A stretch of 64,000 nucleotides of DNA. Origin: an uncultured Roseobacter sp. (GTDB taxonomy: Bacteria; Pseudomonadota; Alphaproteobacteria; Rhodobacterales; Rhodobacteraceae). The translations under genes were made by a program, and so were the position numbers. The notes below the pieces were generated by a model. That model saw nothing but the letters and a program-made list of their open reading frames with translations, was not told the origin of the DNA and did not search any database. The DNA lies in contig NZ_CANLQB010000003.1 of the NCBI RefSeq assembly GCF_947493125.1, positions 186,001-250,000 of the forward strand. Direction: 5' to 3'. Numbering within the stretch: position 1 is the first letter of the stretch; the number at the start of each line of letters is the position of its first letter. Below, in pieces: positions 8,130 to 16,557 of this stretch.

Positions 8130-8690
8130 TCAGTTCATCACCGCGCCGGGCTCATGGCCACAACGGCTCATCATTTTGAGGTATGCCGCGGTAAACCCTG
8201 ACAGAGACACGGTTGTGACATGCTCGCGACCCGAACTCTGCAGACCCCTGCGGTAGATGATCATCGTCTGGGCCGTCCGCATCGACTGCAGCATCCAAAG
8301 ACTGTCCCGCGCCCACGGCGCGGCCAGCGCATATTCAAAGACGCCCTCTTCAAAACCGGTTGTCAGCGACATGTCAGCGCCGGTGCCGTCGTCAAATTCA
8401 TAGATCACAGAATCTTCAGCCCTGATCTGGGTGGCGTAGCCCCGTGGCGCGCGTTCTTCCAGGGTTGGGAGAGGATATGCGTCGGGTGGACCCGCGTCGC
8501 CATTGGTGATTTCAAGCCGCAGGGTCGGCTGGCCATCTCCACCGGTCCAGGCTGTGCAGGTCCGACGCAGATCCTGACCGGTGTCGAGCTCCTCCACAAG
8601 CACGATCCAGTCCTTATAGTCCCAATACTCCCCGGCCTCAGTGATGCTGGAGATAATAGTCGTTGCCAAGAACGCCAGAAAGACCCGCAT
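8130..8690 (-). CDS. Secreted protein, weakly like IalB
   Basis: I do not recognise this 186-aa protein with confidence. Starting at 8690 (MRVFLAFLATTIISSITEAG) gives a plausible signal peptide, so it is probably periplasmic. The C-terminal TVSLSGFTAAYLKMMSRCG resembles the end of invasion-associated locus B (IalB) proteins, which end in a GFTAA block followed by a Cys; a second Cys at RRTCTAW may form a disulfide with it. It has a Trp/acidic-rich N-terminal region (EYWDYKDWIVLVEE). It converges on the transaminase gene with an 10-base gap. Function unknown. Confidence 0.6.
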   Translation of the reverse strand: MRVFLAFLATTIISSITEAGEYWDYKDWIVLVEELDTGQDLRRTCTAWTGGDGQPTLRLEITNGDAGPPDAYPLPTLEERAPRGYATQIRAEDSVIYEFDDGTGADMSLTTGFEEGVFEYALAAPWARDSLWMLQSMRTAQTMIIYRRGLQSSGREHVTTVSLSGFTAAYLKMMSRCGHEPGAVMN

Positions 8691-8751
8691 CCCGAAAACC
8701 TCCGACCAGATCAGATCGGAGGCTACGGCAGGGAATTGAAGATCGGGTAAA

Positions 8752-9063
8752 CTACTTTTGGCCGACGTTTTCCGCGAAGGCTTTCTCAAAGACCTCTTTC
8801 TGATCGCCCGTCGCCTCGGTCTGATAGTTGGCCTTCCACTCGGCCATCGTCATCCGATAGAAGAGCTCGCGCGCCTCGTCCTTGCTCATCTCGATGCCCT
8901 TCTCGGCTGCCGCTTCCTGATACCAGCGGCTGAGGCAGTTGCGGCAGAACCCGGCAAGGTTCATCATGTCGATGTTCTGCACATCGGTGCGGTCTTCCAT
9001 CAGGTGTTTCTGCAGGCGGCGGAAGGCGGCGGCCTGGAGTTCGATCTCGGTCGGGGTGGGCAT
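8752..9063 (-). CDS. DUF1244 family protein
   Basis: A 103-aa protein of the DUF1244 family, conserved in proteobacteria and of unknown function. The signature AGFCRNCLSRWYQEAA with a CxxC pair is at about residues 37-52, followed by GIEMSKDEARELFYRM and MAEWKANYQ. Start at 9063 gives the usual short N terminus MPTPTEIELQ. It is cytoplasmic and has no signal peptide. It diverges from pyk across a 207-base gap that should hold both promoters. Confidence 0.85.
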   Translation of the reverse strand: MPTPTEIELQAAAFRRLQKHLMEDRTDVQNIDMMNLAGFCRNCLSRWYQEAAAEKGIEMSKDEARELFYRMTMAEWKANYQTEATGDQKEVFEKAFAENVGQK

Positions 9064-9270
9064 GGGCAAGCTCCTGCGCTGTCTGGAACCTAGATTGGGG
9101 CGGCCACCGGTGCTGTCAACCGGGTGGGCTGCTTGCGGGGTAAGCACCGACCGTGTCATCACGATGTAATTATCGCGTTCCAGGATCAGCGCAGTTGCCC
9201 ATGTGGGCATCATGCGACATAAGGTGCGCAAAACAGTTAGCGGTAACGCACCGAGAGGGACGACACGACA

Positions 9271-10719
9271 ATGAGACGCACACGCAATGTTAAGATCGTG
9301 GCCACCCTGGGCCCTGCGTCGGAGACATATGAGACCATCCACGCGCTGCACATGGCGGGGGCCGATGTGTTCCGGCTGAACATGAGCCATGGCAGCCACG
9401 AGGAAATCCGCGAAAAGCACAAGATCATCCGCCAGATCGAAGAAGAGACCGGCGGCAGCATCTGTATTCTCGCGGATTTGCAGGGGCCGAAGCTGCGCGT
9501 CGGCGTCTTTGCCGATGAGGACGGTGAACTGCTGGAAGAGGGGGCGGCGTTCCGCATGGATCTTGACGAAGCGGTGGGCGACGCCAGCCGTGTGTGCCTG
9601 CCTCACCCCGAGATTTTCGAAGCGCTGGAACCGGGCGCGGCGCTGCTCGTGAACGATGGCAAGATCCGTCTCAGGGTCGAGGAGTGCGGCCCGGATTTTG
9701 CCAATTGTACGGTGGTGGCGGGCGGTGTGATCTCGAACCGCAAGGGGGTGAACGTGCCGGATGTGGTGCTGCCTCTGGCGGCGCTCTCTGACAAGGACCG
9801 CAAGGATCTGGAGTTTGTGTGCGAGTTGGGTGTTGACTGGCTGGCGCTGAGCTTCGTGCAACGTCCGGATGATGTGCTGGAGGCGTCGGATCTGGCCAAC
9901 GGGCGGGCCGCGATCCTCAGCAAGATCGAAAAGCCGGCGGCGGTGACCAATTTCGACGAAATCCTCAAGGTCAGCGACGGCATCATGGTGGCGCGGGGCG
10001 ATCTCGGGGTGGAACTGCCGGTGCAGAATGTGCCGCCAATTCAGAAGCGCCTCGTCCGCAAGTGCCGCCGGGCCGCCAAGCCGGTGATCGTGGCGACCCA
10101 GATGATGGAGAGCATGATCGAAAGCCCCATGCCGACGCGGGCCGAGGTCTCGGACGTGGCGACAGCGATCTATGAAGGTGCGGACGCGGTGATGCTGTCG
10201 GCGGAATCGGCGGCGGGCGCCTATCCCATCGAGGCGGTCACGACGATGAACAATGTCGCTACCGAGGTCGAGCTTGACCCGACCTATACGCAGATCATCG
10301 AAGCCTCGCGCGAGACACGTGGCATCACCATCGCCGATGGCATCGTCGCCGCGGCGCGCGAGATTGCGGAGAAAACGGAGATCAAGGCCATCTGTTGCTT
10401 TTCGCAGAGTGGGACGACCGCGGCTCTCACCGCACGCGAGCGTCCGCGGGTGCCGATCATCGCCATGACCCCGCTGCGCAGTACGGCGCGGCGGCTGACC
10501 CTGAGCTGGGGCGTGAACTGCGTGATGACCGAAAAGCTCGACCGCTTCAAGCTGGCGGTTGTCGCCTCGGCCCGGGCGGCAACGCGGCAGGGCTATGCCG
10601 AAAAGACCGATCAGATCGTGGTGACGGCGGGCGTGCCCTTCAACGTGCCCGGCAGCACCAACATCCTGCGGGTGGCGCCCTGCGATGAACGTCTGATTTT
10701 CACCACGGATCCGGAATAG
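9271..10719 (+). CDS. pyk: Pyruvate kinase
   Basis: A 482-aa pyruvate kinase, which converts phosphoenolpyruvate and ADP to pyruvate and ATP in lower glycolysis. The barrel begins with KIVATLGPASETYE, followed by RLNMSHG, the flexible B domain, the catalytic SKIEKPAAVTNFDEI, and the pyruvate kinase signature MVARGDLGVEL, then VATQMMESMI and AVMLSAESA. The C-terminal allosteric domain is present to the end. Length and start (MRRTRNVKIV) are normal. It is probably transcribed alone from the gap shared with the DUF1244 gene. Confidence 0.97.
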   Translation: MRRTRNVKIVATLGPASETYETIHALHMAGADVFRLNMSHGSHEEIREKHKIIRQIEEETGGSICILADLQGPKLRVGVFADEDGELLEEGAAFRMDLDEAVGDASRVCLPHPEIFEALEPGAALLVNDGKIRLRVEECGPDFANCTVVAGGVISNRKGVNVPDVVLPLAALSDKDRKDLEFVCELGVDWLALSFVQRPDDVLEASDLANGRAAILSKIEKPAAVTNFDEILKVSDGIMVARGDLGVELPVQNVPPIQKRLVRKCRRAAKPVIVATQMMESMIESPMPTRAEVSDVATAIYEGADAVMLSAESAAGAYPIEAVTTMNNVATEVELDPTYTQIIEASRETRGITIADGIVAAAREIAEKTEIKAICCFSQSGTTAALTARERPRVPIIAMTPLRSTARRLTLSWGVNCVMTEKLDRFKLAVVASARAATRQGYAEKTDQIVVTAGVPFNVPGSTNILRVAPCDERLIFTTDPE

Positions 10720-10817
10720 GTATTTGGCCCAGCGGCCCCCCGTCAAGAGGGCTAAAGTTGTCGTGCGCTGACGCCAATGCCATGCTGGGCGGCGGGCAAT
10801 CCATGGGGTGAGCGGAC

Positions 10818-11246
10818 ATGAGCTTGGGCTTTCACAGGGACAGGGGCGGGCGCCGCCGGATCAGCAATCGACAGATCGACTTTCTGGGGTGGGTCCTCTT
10901 TACGCTGTCGGCCTCATCCTTCGTCGTCGCCAGCATCGGCAATCTGTGGGCGATGGCGGGCAGTCTCCTGTTTCTGCTGGCCTGTCTGGTCTTCATCATT
11001 CCGTTCTTTCGCAAGGACCGAAGCCGGTGGGCGGAGTCCGCCTTGGCGCGATGTCTACGCCGGGCGCTTGATTTTCAGGCCAGACCTGACGGATCGTCCT
11101 TGCAGTGGGAAAACCGAAAGGGGAGGCAATGGACGCCGACACCGCAATGGTGCCTGGCATCGTCATCGGGGCTTTCTCGCTCATCTCGATTTTTTCTGCA
11201 CTGGTTGACAGGCGGGTGCCGCGTGCCCCGGCGATCACGGTGCTGA
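10818..11246 (+). CDS. Small two-helix membrane protein, 3' end doubtful
   Basis: The first about 65 residues look real: a basic N terminus (HRDRGGRRRISNRQID) then two hydrophobic helices (FLGWVLFTLSASSFVVASIG and MAGSLLFLLACLVFIIPFF). I do not recognise the family. After residue 70 the sequence becomes rich in Arg, Ser, Trp and Cys and overlaps the next gene by 118 bases in another frame, which looks like out-of-frame reading. A one-base shift soon after FRKDRSR would instead stop at 11071, before the next gene. So the true end may be 11071 and either a frameshift or an annotation artefact is present. Confidence 0.45.
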   Translation: MSLGFHRDRGGRRRISNRQIDFLGWVLFTLSASSFVVASIGNLWAMAGSLLFLLACLVFIIPFFRKDRSRWAESALARCLRRALDFQARPDGSSLQWENRKGRQWTPTPQWCLASSSGLSRSSRFFLHWLTGGCRVPRRSRC

Positions 11247-11353
11247 TTGCCACGGGGCTTATCGTCTATGCGGCCAACACGCCGCCCACCGGCTACACGG
11301 TCGCCTCCTTGCCCGAGACCTTTGTGACCGTGATGGTCAATCTGCTGCCCTGA
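11129..11353 (+). CDS. Small membrane protein, unknown function
   Basis: A 74-aa protein with two hydrophobic helices (AMVPGIVIGAFSLISIFSAL and APAITVLIATGLIVYAAN) and a short C-terminal tail. The ATG at 11129 has a strong ribosome site (GGGGAGG) 5-6 bases upstream, which favours it over the earlier in-frame ATG at 11105. It sits between pyk and the ribosomal genes rpmI-rplT. I cannot name a family; a small inner membrane protein is all that can be supported. Confidence 0.6.
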   Translation: MDADTAMVPGIVIGAFSLISIFSALVDRRVPRAPAITVLIATGLIVYAANTPPTGYTVASLPETFVTVMVNLLP

Positions 11354-11473
11354 GGGCGCATGGTCTCTTGCCAATCCGGTGGCAACCTCCTATACGGCGG
11401 CTTCCAAACCGCTCGACCGGCTTATGTGGCATGCCGAGTCGGGCTGACACCGACCCGAGATCAGGAGACGGAA

Positions 11474-11674
11474 ATGCCCAAGATGAAGACAAAATCGAGC
11501 GCCAAGAAGCGCTTCAAGGTGACGGCCACCGGCAAGGTGCTGTCCGCACAGGCTGGCAAACGCCACGGCATGATCAAGCGCAGCAACAAGTTCATCCGTG
11601 ATGCGCGCGGCACGACAACGCTGTCCGCGCCCGATGCCAAAATCGTCAAGGGCTTCATGCCCTACGACCGCTAA
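11474..11674 (+). CDS. rpmI: Large ribosomal subunit protein bL35
   Basis: A 66-aa very basic protein with the L35 pattern: [20 protein letters not shown] at the start and [16 protein letters not shown] mid-protein. It is the usual length. It is a component of the 50S subunit. The start at 11474 follows AGGAGACGG. It is 17 bases upstream of rplT, the conserved rpmI-rplT operon. infC is not in front of it here. The 120-base leader before it contains a small GTCGG/CCGAC hairpin, but I see no clear L20 autoregulatory structure. Confidence 0.97.
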   Translation: MPKMKTKSSAKKRFKVTATGKVLSAQAGKRHGMIKRSNKFIRDARGTTTLSAPDAKIVKGFMPYDR

Positions 11675-11691
11675 GGGACAGGAGATCAGAT

Positions 11692-12057
11692 ATGAGCCGA
11701 GTGAAAGGTGGAACCGTCACCCACGCCCGTCACAAGAAGGTCATCAAGGCCGCCAAAGGTTACTATGGCCGCCGCAAGAACACCTTCAAGGTCGCCCGTC
11801 AGGCGGTCGACAAGGCGAACCAATACGCGACCCGCGACCGCAAGAACCGCAAGCGCAACTTCCGCGCGCTGTGGATCCAGCGGATCAACGCCGCGGTGCG
11901 CAGCCATGACGAGGCGCTGACCTACAGCCGCTTCATCAACGGGCTGACCCTCGCGGGCATCGAGGTGGACCGCAAGGTGCTGGCCGATCTGGCCGTGCAT
12001 GAGCCGGAGGCCTTTGGTGCGATCGTGAAACAGGCGCAGGACGCGCTGACCGCCTGA
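11692..12057 (+). CDS. rplT: Large ribosomal subunit protein bL20
   Basis: The 121-aa product is L20, an early-assembly 50S protein that binds 23S rRNA. It shows the family pattern [20 protein letters not shown] followed by [17 protein letters not shown] and [10 protein letters not shown]. The length is standard. It is the second gene of rpmI-rplT and is followed within 30 bases by a strong rho-independent terminator. Confidence 0.97.
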   Translation: MSRVKGGTVTHARHKKVIKAAKGYYGRRKNTFKVARQAVDKANQYATRDRKNRKRNFRALWIQRINAAVRSHDEALTYSRFINGLTLAGIEVDRKVLADLAVHEPEAFGAIVKQAQDALTA

Positions 12058-12081
12058 GCCGCAACCGCTTGAGACTGAACG

Positions 12082-12112
12082 AAAAGCCGCCCTGGTTCGG
12101 GGCGGCTTTTTT
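12082..12112 (+). terminator. Rho-independent terminator after rplT
   Basis: GCCGCCC (12086-12092) pairs with GGGCGGC (12100-12106), followed by a T-run of six and preceded by an A-run of four. It ends the rpmI-rplT operon. Confidence 0.9.
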
Positions 12113-12189
12113 CGTGCGCGCGCGTCCCGGGCCTTGAGCGCGCGCGGCGACGTGCTACAACCGCGGCATCCGAACGATGCGAAGGCGCA

Positions 12190-13101
12190 ATGGCGGCGAC
12201 AGGCAACACTCCTTCGAAGACTGACGACCAGGTCGGCCTGAAAGACCGGATCGTCAGCGCGATCATCATCGGGATCATCCGGTTGTTGACGCTGCTGCCC
12301 TACAAGACCCGCGTGCCGGTGAGTGGCTGGGTGCTGTCGCGCATCGTCGGGCCGCTGATCGGCTATCGCACGCGCGTGCGCGACAACCTCAGCCGGATCT
12401 TTCCGGAGATGCCTCTGGCCGAGAAGGAGCAGTTGGCGCGCGCGGTCCCCGATCACATCGGACGCACGCTGGCCGAGCTCTTCTCGCCGAAAGACCTGAT
12501 CAGGACCGCTGCACAGACGCCGGTTACGGGCGCGGGGATCGACGCTGTGGATGCCGCACGCGACGCGGGGCGCCCGATCATTCTGGTCTCGGGCCATTTC
12601 GGCAACTACGACATCGCCCGCTCGGTTCTGATCCAGCGCGGGCACAAGGTCGGCGGGCTCTATCGGGCGATGAACTACCGCGGATTCAACGAATTCTACG
12701 TCTCGCGCATCAGCCAGGTGGGCACGCCGCTGTTCCTGCGCGGGCGGCGCGGCATGGGCGAGATGGTGAAGTTCCTCAAGGCGGGCAATGCGATTGCGCT
12801 GCTGATCGACCAGCATATGGCGGCAGGCGCGCCGCTGAAATTCTTCGGGCATACGGCCTATACCGCCCTTTCGGCGGCGGAGCTTGCCCTGCGCTACGAC
12901 GCGCTGCTGGTCCCCTGTTATGGCGTGCGCCAGCCCGATGGTCTCAGTTTCGAGATGGTGCTCGAAGCGCCCGTTCCGCACACGACGCCGGAGGAGATGA
13001 CGCAGGCGCTTAATGACAGCCTGGAGGCCCAGGTGCGCGCGCACATGGCCCAATGGTTGTGGGTGCACCGCCGCTGGAAGCCTCTGGGCGCTGACATTTG
13101 A
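12190..13101 (+). CDS. Lysophospholipid/lipid A acyltransferase (LpxL/HtrB family)
   Basis: A 303-aa protein of the LpxL/HtrB acyltransferase family, inner-membrane enzymes that add a secondary acyl chain to lipid A or an acyl chain to a lysolipid. The catalytic HX4D motif is visible as SGHFGNYD (about residues 136-143). GLYRAMNYRGFNEFY and LLIDQHMAAGAP, with the Arg/Asp positions expected for the family, follow. A hydrophobic N-terminal segment (IIIGIIRLLTLLPY) would anchor it. The exact substrate is not readable, so no gene symbol is given. It is followed by a long perfect hairpin, which probably ends its transcript. Confidence 0.85.
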   Translation: MAATGNTPSKTDDQVGLKDRIVSAIIIGIIRLLTLLPYKTRVPVSGWVLSRIVGPLIGYRTRVRDNLSRIFPEMPLAEKEQLARAVPDHIGRTLAELFSPKDLIRTAAQTPVTGAGIDAVDAARDAGRPIILVSGHFGNYDIARSVLIQRGHKVGGLYRAMNYRGFNEFYVSRISQVGTPLFLRGRRGMGEMVKFLKAGNAIALLIDQHMAAGAPLKFFGHTAYTALSAAELALRYDALLVPCYGVRQPDGLSFEMVLEAPVPHTTPEEMTQALNDSLEAQVRAHMAQWLWVHRRWKPLGADI

Positions 13102-13110
13102 GGCGCGTCA

Positions 13111-13153
13111 CCCGCAGGCAAGGCCCGGGCTGCGCCCGGGCCTTGCCTGCGGG
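13111..13153. repeat. Near-perfect 20-bp-arm inverted repeat
   Basis: Arms 13111-13130 and 13134-13153 are exact reverse complements with a 3-base loop; they begin CCCGCAGGCAAGGCCCGGGC. Further complementary bases AGGCGC (13101-13106) and GCGCCT (13153-13158) lie outside. It starts 10 bases after the acyltransferase stop codon. No T-run follows. It may act as a terminator, an mRNA-stabilising hairpin or a copy of a palindromic repeat; the sequence alone does not decide. Confidence 0.8.
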
Positions 13154-13205
13154 CGCCTCTCCGGGGATAACCGGAGCAAGCAGATGACAAACGGGGAGCA
13201 TGACC

Positions 13206-14015
13206 ATGTGGACGAAACTGACAGGCGCGGTGCTGGGATCGGTGCTGATCGCAGGTGCGGCGGCGGCGCAAAGCTGCAGCGACGGCAAGACCCTGACCGA
13301 GGGGAAGCTGACCATCGCCACCGGCAATCCGGCCTATTATCCTTGGGTCATCGACGATGCGCCCGAAAGCGGCAAGGGGTTCGAGGCGGCCGTAGCCTAT
13401 GCGCTGGCCGCCGAGATGGGCTTTGCCGCGGAGGACGTGGTCTGGACCCGCACCTCCTTCGATCAGGCTATCCAGCCGGGTGCCAAGGATTTCGACATCA
13501 ACATGCAGCAGTTCTCCATCACGCCTGAGCGCGACAAGGTGGTGGATTTCTCGGCGCCCTACTACACCGCGCCGATGGCGGTGCTGGTGCGGGGTGGCGG
13601 CGATCTCAGCGCCGACCTCGACGCGCTCAAGGCGCTGAAATGGGGCGTCGTGGCCTCAACTACGGCGCTGCCGATGATCACCGAGACAATCCAGCCGACC
13701 GCGAGCCCGCTGGTCTATGATGACAACGCGAATGTGGTCGAGGCGATCAAGGCGGGGCAGGTCGATGCGGCGCTTTTCGATTTGCCCACTGCGCTCTATC
13801 TCTCGGCTGTTGTTCTCGAAGGCGGGCAGGTCCTTGGTCAGTTCGCGCCTGATGAGGCTGCCAACCCCGATCATTTCGGTGCGCTCATGACCGAAGGCAA
13901 CCCGCTGAAAGAGTGCGTGGACACCGCCCTCGAGGCGCTCAAGGCGGACGGGTCGCTCGCGGCCATCGAGGCGGAGTGGCTGCAGGAGGCGACGGGCGTT
14001 CCGCTGATCCAATAG
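13206..14015 (+). CDS. Amino acid ABC transporter substrate-binding protein
   Basis: A 269-aa periplasmic binding protein of the polar amino acid (family 3) type. It has an N-terminal signal peptide (MWTKLTGAVLGSVLIAGAAAAQ), then the two-lobe fold with GNPAYYPWVIDD, GFEAAVAYALAAEMG and the MQQFSITPERDKVVDFSAPYY block. The ligand is not readable. The Met at 13206 is preferred to one at 13200 because GGAG at 13195-13198 is correctly spaced only from the former. It heads a three-gene operon with a permease and an ATPase. Confidence 0.88.
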   Translation: MWTKLTGAVLGSVLIAGAAAAQSCSDGKTLTEGKLTIATGNPAYYPWVIDDAPESGKGFEAAVAYALAAEMGFAAEDVVWTRTSFDQAIQPGAKDFDINMQQFSITPERDKVVDFSAPYYTAPMAVLVRGGGDLSADLDALKALKWGVVASTTALPMITETIQPTASPLVYDDNANVVEAIKAGQVDAALFDLPTALYLSAVVLEGGQVLGQFAPDEAANPDHFGALMTEGNPLKECVDTALEALKADGSLAAIEAEWLQEATGVPLIQ

Positions 14016-14019
14016 GCCG

Positions 14020-14829
14020 ATGAACCGCAGGCAGGCATATGAGGCCGCGGAGCGACGGCGCGCGCTGATCGTCGCCGCTCTGAGCACCGGGCTGGTGGTC
14101 GCCGCAGTTGTTTTGCTGGTCCCGCTTGCGCCGGGCTGGCCTGCGGTGCGGGCCAGCTTCTTTGACGGCGCGGTCTTTGTGCAAACCTTTCCAACGCTGT
14201 TGAAAGCCTTCCTCATCGACGTGATGATCTTTGCCTGGTCGGTGCCACTGATCTGTGTGTTGGGGCTGGCGGTTGCCTTGGCCAGAGGCGCCCGCGCGCC
14301 CGCACTCTTTCCGCTGCGGATCTTCGGCGCGGTTTACGTGGACATCTTCCGTGGCGTGCCGGTGGTGCTGACGATCTATCTCATTGGCTTCGGGGTGCCG
14401 GGGCTTGGGCTGCCCCGCCCGTGGAACAGCCCCTACATTTGGGGGACGGTGGCGCTGGTGCTGACCTATTCCGCCTATATCGCCGAAGTCTTGCGCTCAG
14501 GGATCGAGAGCATCCACGCCAGCCAACGCAACGCCGCGATCTGCTTGGGGCTGAGCGAGCGCGACACCATGCGCTATGTGATCCTGCCGCAAGCCGTCCG
14601 CCGCGTGCTGCCTGCGAATATGAACATGCTTGTGGCCTTGCAGAAAGACGTGGCGCTGCTGTCGTTCATCGGGCCGGTGGAGATTCTGCGGCAGGCCGGC
14701 ATCTACAAGAGCCTGCTGGCCAATTTCACACCGTACGTGGTGGCTGCGGTGATCTTCCTCGCGATCACCGTGCCGGCCACGCGCTATGCGGACCATCTGC
14801 TGAACAAGGATCGTGATGCCCGATCCTAA
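14020..14829 (+). CDS. Amino acid ABC transporter permease
   Basis: A 269-aa inner-membrane permease of the HisMQ type, with about five or six hydrophobic helices. The conserved cytoplasmic EAA loop is seen as [27 protein letters not shown], and [20 protein letters not shown] follows. It forms the channel for the substrate delivered by the binding protein 5 bases upstream and contacts the ATPase that follows. Only one permease gene is present, so the pore is presumably a homodimer. The basic N terminus ([16 protein letters not shown]) precedes helix 1. Confidence 0.88.
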   Translation: MNRRQAYEAAERRRALIVAALSTGLVVAAVVLLVPLAPGWPAVRASFFDGAVFVQTFPTLLKAFLIDVMIFAWSVPLICVLGLAVALARGARAPALFPLRIFGAVYVDIFRGVPVVLTIYLIGFGVPGLGLPRPWNSPYIWGTVALVLTYSAYIAEVLRSGIESIHASQRNAAICLGLSERDTMRYVILPQAVRRVLPANMNMLVALQKDVALLSFIGPVEILRQAGIYKSLLANFTPYVVAAVIFLAITVPATRYADHLLNKDRDARS

Positions 14830-15544
14830 GCTGTCCTTGCGCGGCGTGCAGAAGTCTTTTGGCGACAATGCGGTGCTGCGGGGCATCGACCTCGATGTGG
14901 CGGCGGGTGAGATGGTCTGCCTGATCGGCGCCTCCGGGTCTGGCAAGTCGACGCTCCTGCGCTGTATCAATCAGCTGGAGCCGATTGACGACGGCGCCGT
15001 CTGGCTGGATAGGATCGATATTTCGGAGCCGGGACGCGATCTGAGCTCGGTGCGGCGGCGCATCGGGATTGTCTTTCAGTCCTACAATCTCTTTCCGCAT
15101 ATGTCGGCGCTGGAGAATGTGCTGCTGGCGCCGCGCCGGGTCTTGCAGCGGGACAGCACCGCAGAGGCGGAGGCGCTGTTCGCGCGGTTCGGGCTCGCTG
15201 AGCACATGCGCAAATATCCCGACCAGCTCTCGGGCGGGCAGCAGCAGCGTGTCGCGGTGATCCGGGCGCTGGCGATGCAGCCGGAGATCATGCTTTTTGA
15301 CGAGATCACCGCGGCGCTCGACCCGGAGCTTGTGGGGGAGGTGCTTCAGGTGCTGCGCCAGCTGCGCACCGAAGGCATGACGATGATCCTGGCCACGCAC
15401 GAGATGGGGTTTGCGCGCGAGTTGGCCGACCGGGTGTGCTTCATGGACGGCGGCGTGATCGTGGAGCAGGGCCCGCCCGAGCAGATCTTTAGCGCGCCCC
15501 AGGTGGCGCGGACGCAGGCTTTCCTGCGGTCCGTGCTGCGCTGA
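14816..15544 (+). CDS. Amino acid ABC transporter ATP-binding protein
   Basis: A 242-aa ATPase of the GlnQ/HisP type, cytoplasmic, driving uptake with the preceding permease. Walker A is GASGSGKST (about residue 38-46), the ABC signature is LSGGQQQR, and Walker B is [12 protein letters not shown] with the H-loop ATHEMGFA. The gene overlaps the end of the permease by 14 bases, tightly coupling them. The codon before the chosen ATG is GTG and could also start it. No gene of this transporter suggests its substrate. Confidence 0.93.
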   Translation: MPDPKLSLRGVQKSFGDNAVLRGIDLDVAAGEMVCLIGASGSGKSTLLRCINQLEPIDDGAVWLDRIDISEPGRDLSSVRRRIGIVFQSYNLFPHMSALENVLLAPRRVLQRDSTAEAEALFARFGLAEHMRKYPDQLSGGQQQRVAVIRALAMQPEIMLFDEITAALDPELVGEVLQVLRQLRTEGMTMILATHEMGFARELADRVCFMDGGVIVEQGPPEQIFSAPQVARTQAFLRSVLR

Positions 15545-15551
15545 TCAGCGA

Positions 15552-16379
15552 TCACCCGAGCCCCGGCAGGAAGCCTGACAGGGCGTTCAGAACGGCCTCG
15601 GGGGCTTCGAGTTGCGGCAGGTGGCCGACGCCTGGCAGGGTTTCGAACTGCTCTTGGCCGATCAGCGCGTGCAGGGCTTCGCCGCGGGCGAGGGGGATCC
15701 AGGGATCGTCCGCCCCCCAGATCACCTTGACCGGGCAGCGGATGCTCGCAAAGAGCGGCTCGACCTCTGCGGTGTAGCGCTCATCGGCCTGAGCGAATTG
15801 GCGATAGAAGCTGGCGGCGCCATCCTCCGTCAGCCAGGGCGCCACAAGTTGGGTCACGTCGTCCTCCGGTAACCCGTTTGCGAGGGCGCCGCGAATATAG
15901 GCCTCGACGATGGCTTTGTGGATATGGGGCGGCAGGCCCTGAAAGGCGGCCACATGTTTGCCGACGTGGTCGAAAAACTCAGAGCCCCAGGGGCGCATGG
16001 CGACCACATTCATGATCACGTACCGGTCGAAGTCGCAGCCGTGCAACAGGTGCGCGCGCAGTGTCGTGGCCCCGCCGAAGTCATGGGCGATGACCGACGG
16101 ACGACGCAGCCCCCAGTGATCGAGCATCTCGGCAAAGATCTCACCCTGAACATCGAGGGACGTGCGCTGGTTGGGGCGCTTCTCGGATTGTCCGTATCCG
16201 GGCATGTCGTACCAGTGGACCCGGTAGGCTTTGGCGAGCGTTGGAATGATCCGATGCCAGGAAAAGGACGACCATGGCCAGCCGTGTGCCAGAACAAGGT
16301 CCGGCCCGCGACCACTGCGGCCCGCGCGCACCTGTCCCGCGGAGGTGTGAACCGCATCGGCGATGTCCCAGTGCGACAT
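15552..16379 (-). CDS. Alpha/beta hydrolase, dehalogenase/epoxide hydrolase type
   Basis: A 275-aa alpha/beta hydrolase. The nucleophile elbow is [12 protein letters not shown], with Asp in place of the usual Ser, which is the pattern of haloacetate/haloalkane dehalogenases and epoxide hydrolases. [17 protein letters not shown] supplies the oxyanion region (HGWP), WGADDPWIP holds the acid and [11 protein letters not shown] the catalytic His. Substrate unknown. The start at 16379 has a GAGGGA ribosome site, and upstream sequence looks non-coding. It is transcribed away from pheS and ends 7 bases from the stop of the ABC ATPase gene. Confidence 0.8.
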   Translation of the reverse strand: MSHWDIADAVHTSAGQVRAGRSGRGPDLVLAHGWPWSSFSWHRIIPTLAKAYRVHWYDMPGYGQSEKRPNQRTSLDVQGEIFAEMLDHWGLRRPSVIAHDFGGATTLRAHLLHGCDFDRYVIMNVVAMRPWGSEFFDHVGKHVAAFQGLPPHIHKAIVEAYIRGALANGLPEDDVTQLVAPWLTEDGAASFYRQFAQADERYTAEVEPLFASIRCPVKVIWGADDPWIPLARGEALHALIGQEQFETLPGVGHLPQLEAPEAVLNALSGFLPGLG

Positions 16380-16557
16380 GCTGCGTCCCTCTCGTTCGAT
16401 CTCTGTTCCAGCATGGCAAGACCGCCCCTCGTCCGCCACCCCTGACCCGGGCGTGCAACGCGGGATTGCCATCTGGTCAGCCTATGGATCCGCAGCCCAC
16501 CTTGCAATCGACGGGCATTCTGCTAGCACCTGCGCACCTATGATCGACGAGGCAGAG

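Noticed and set aside
8752-10746. A 664-aa open frame on the minus strand through pyk
   Set aside because: Only its last 103 residues (DUF1244) are real; the rest is the antisense of pyruvate kinase.
11360-11473. L20-type autoregulatory leader before rpmI
   Set aside because: Only a short GTCGG/CCGAC stem is visible, not the expected pseudoknot, so no riboswitch-like element is claimed.
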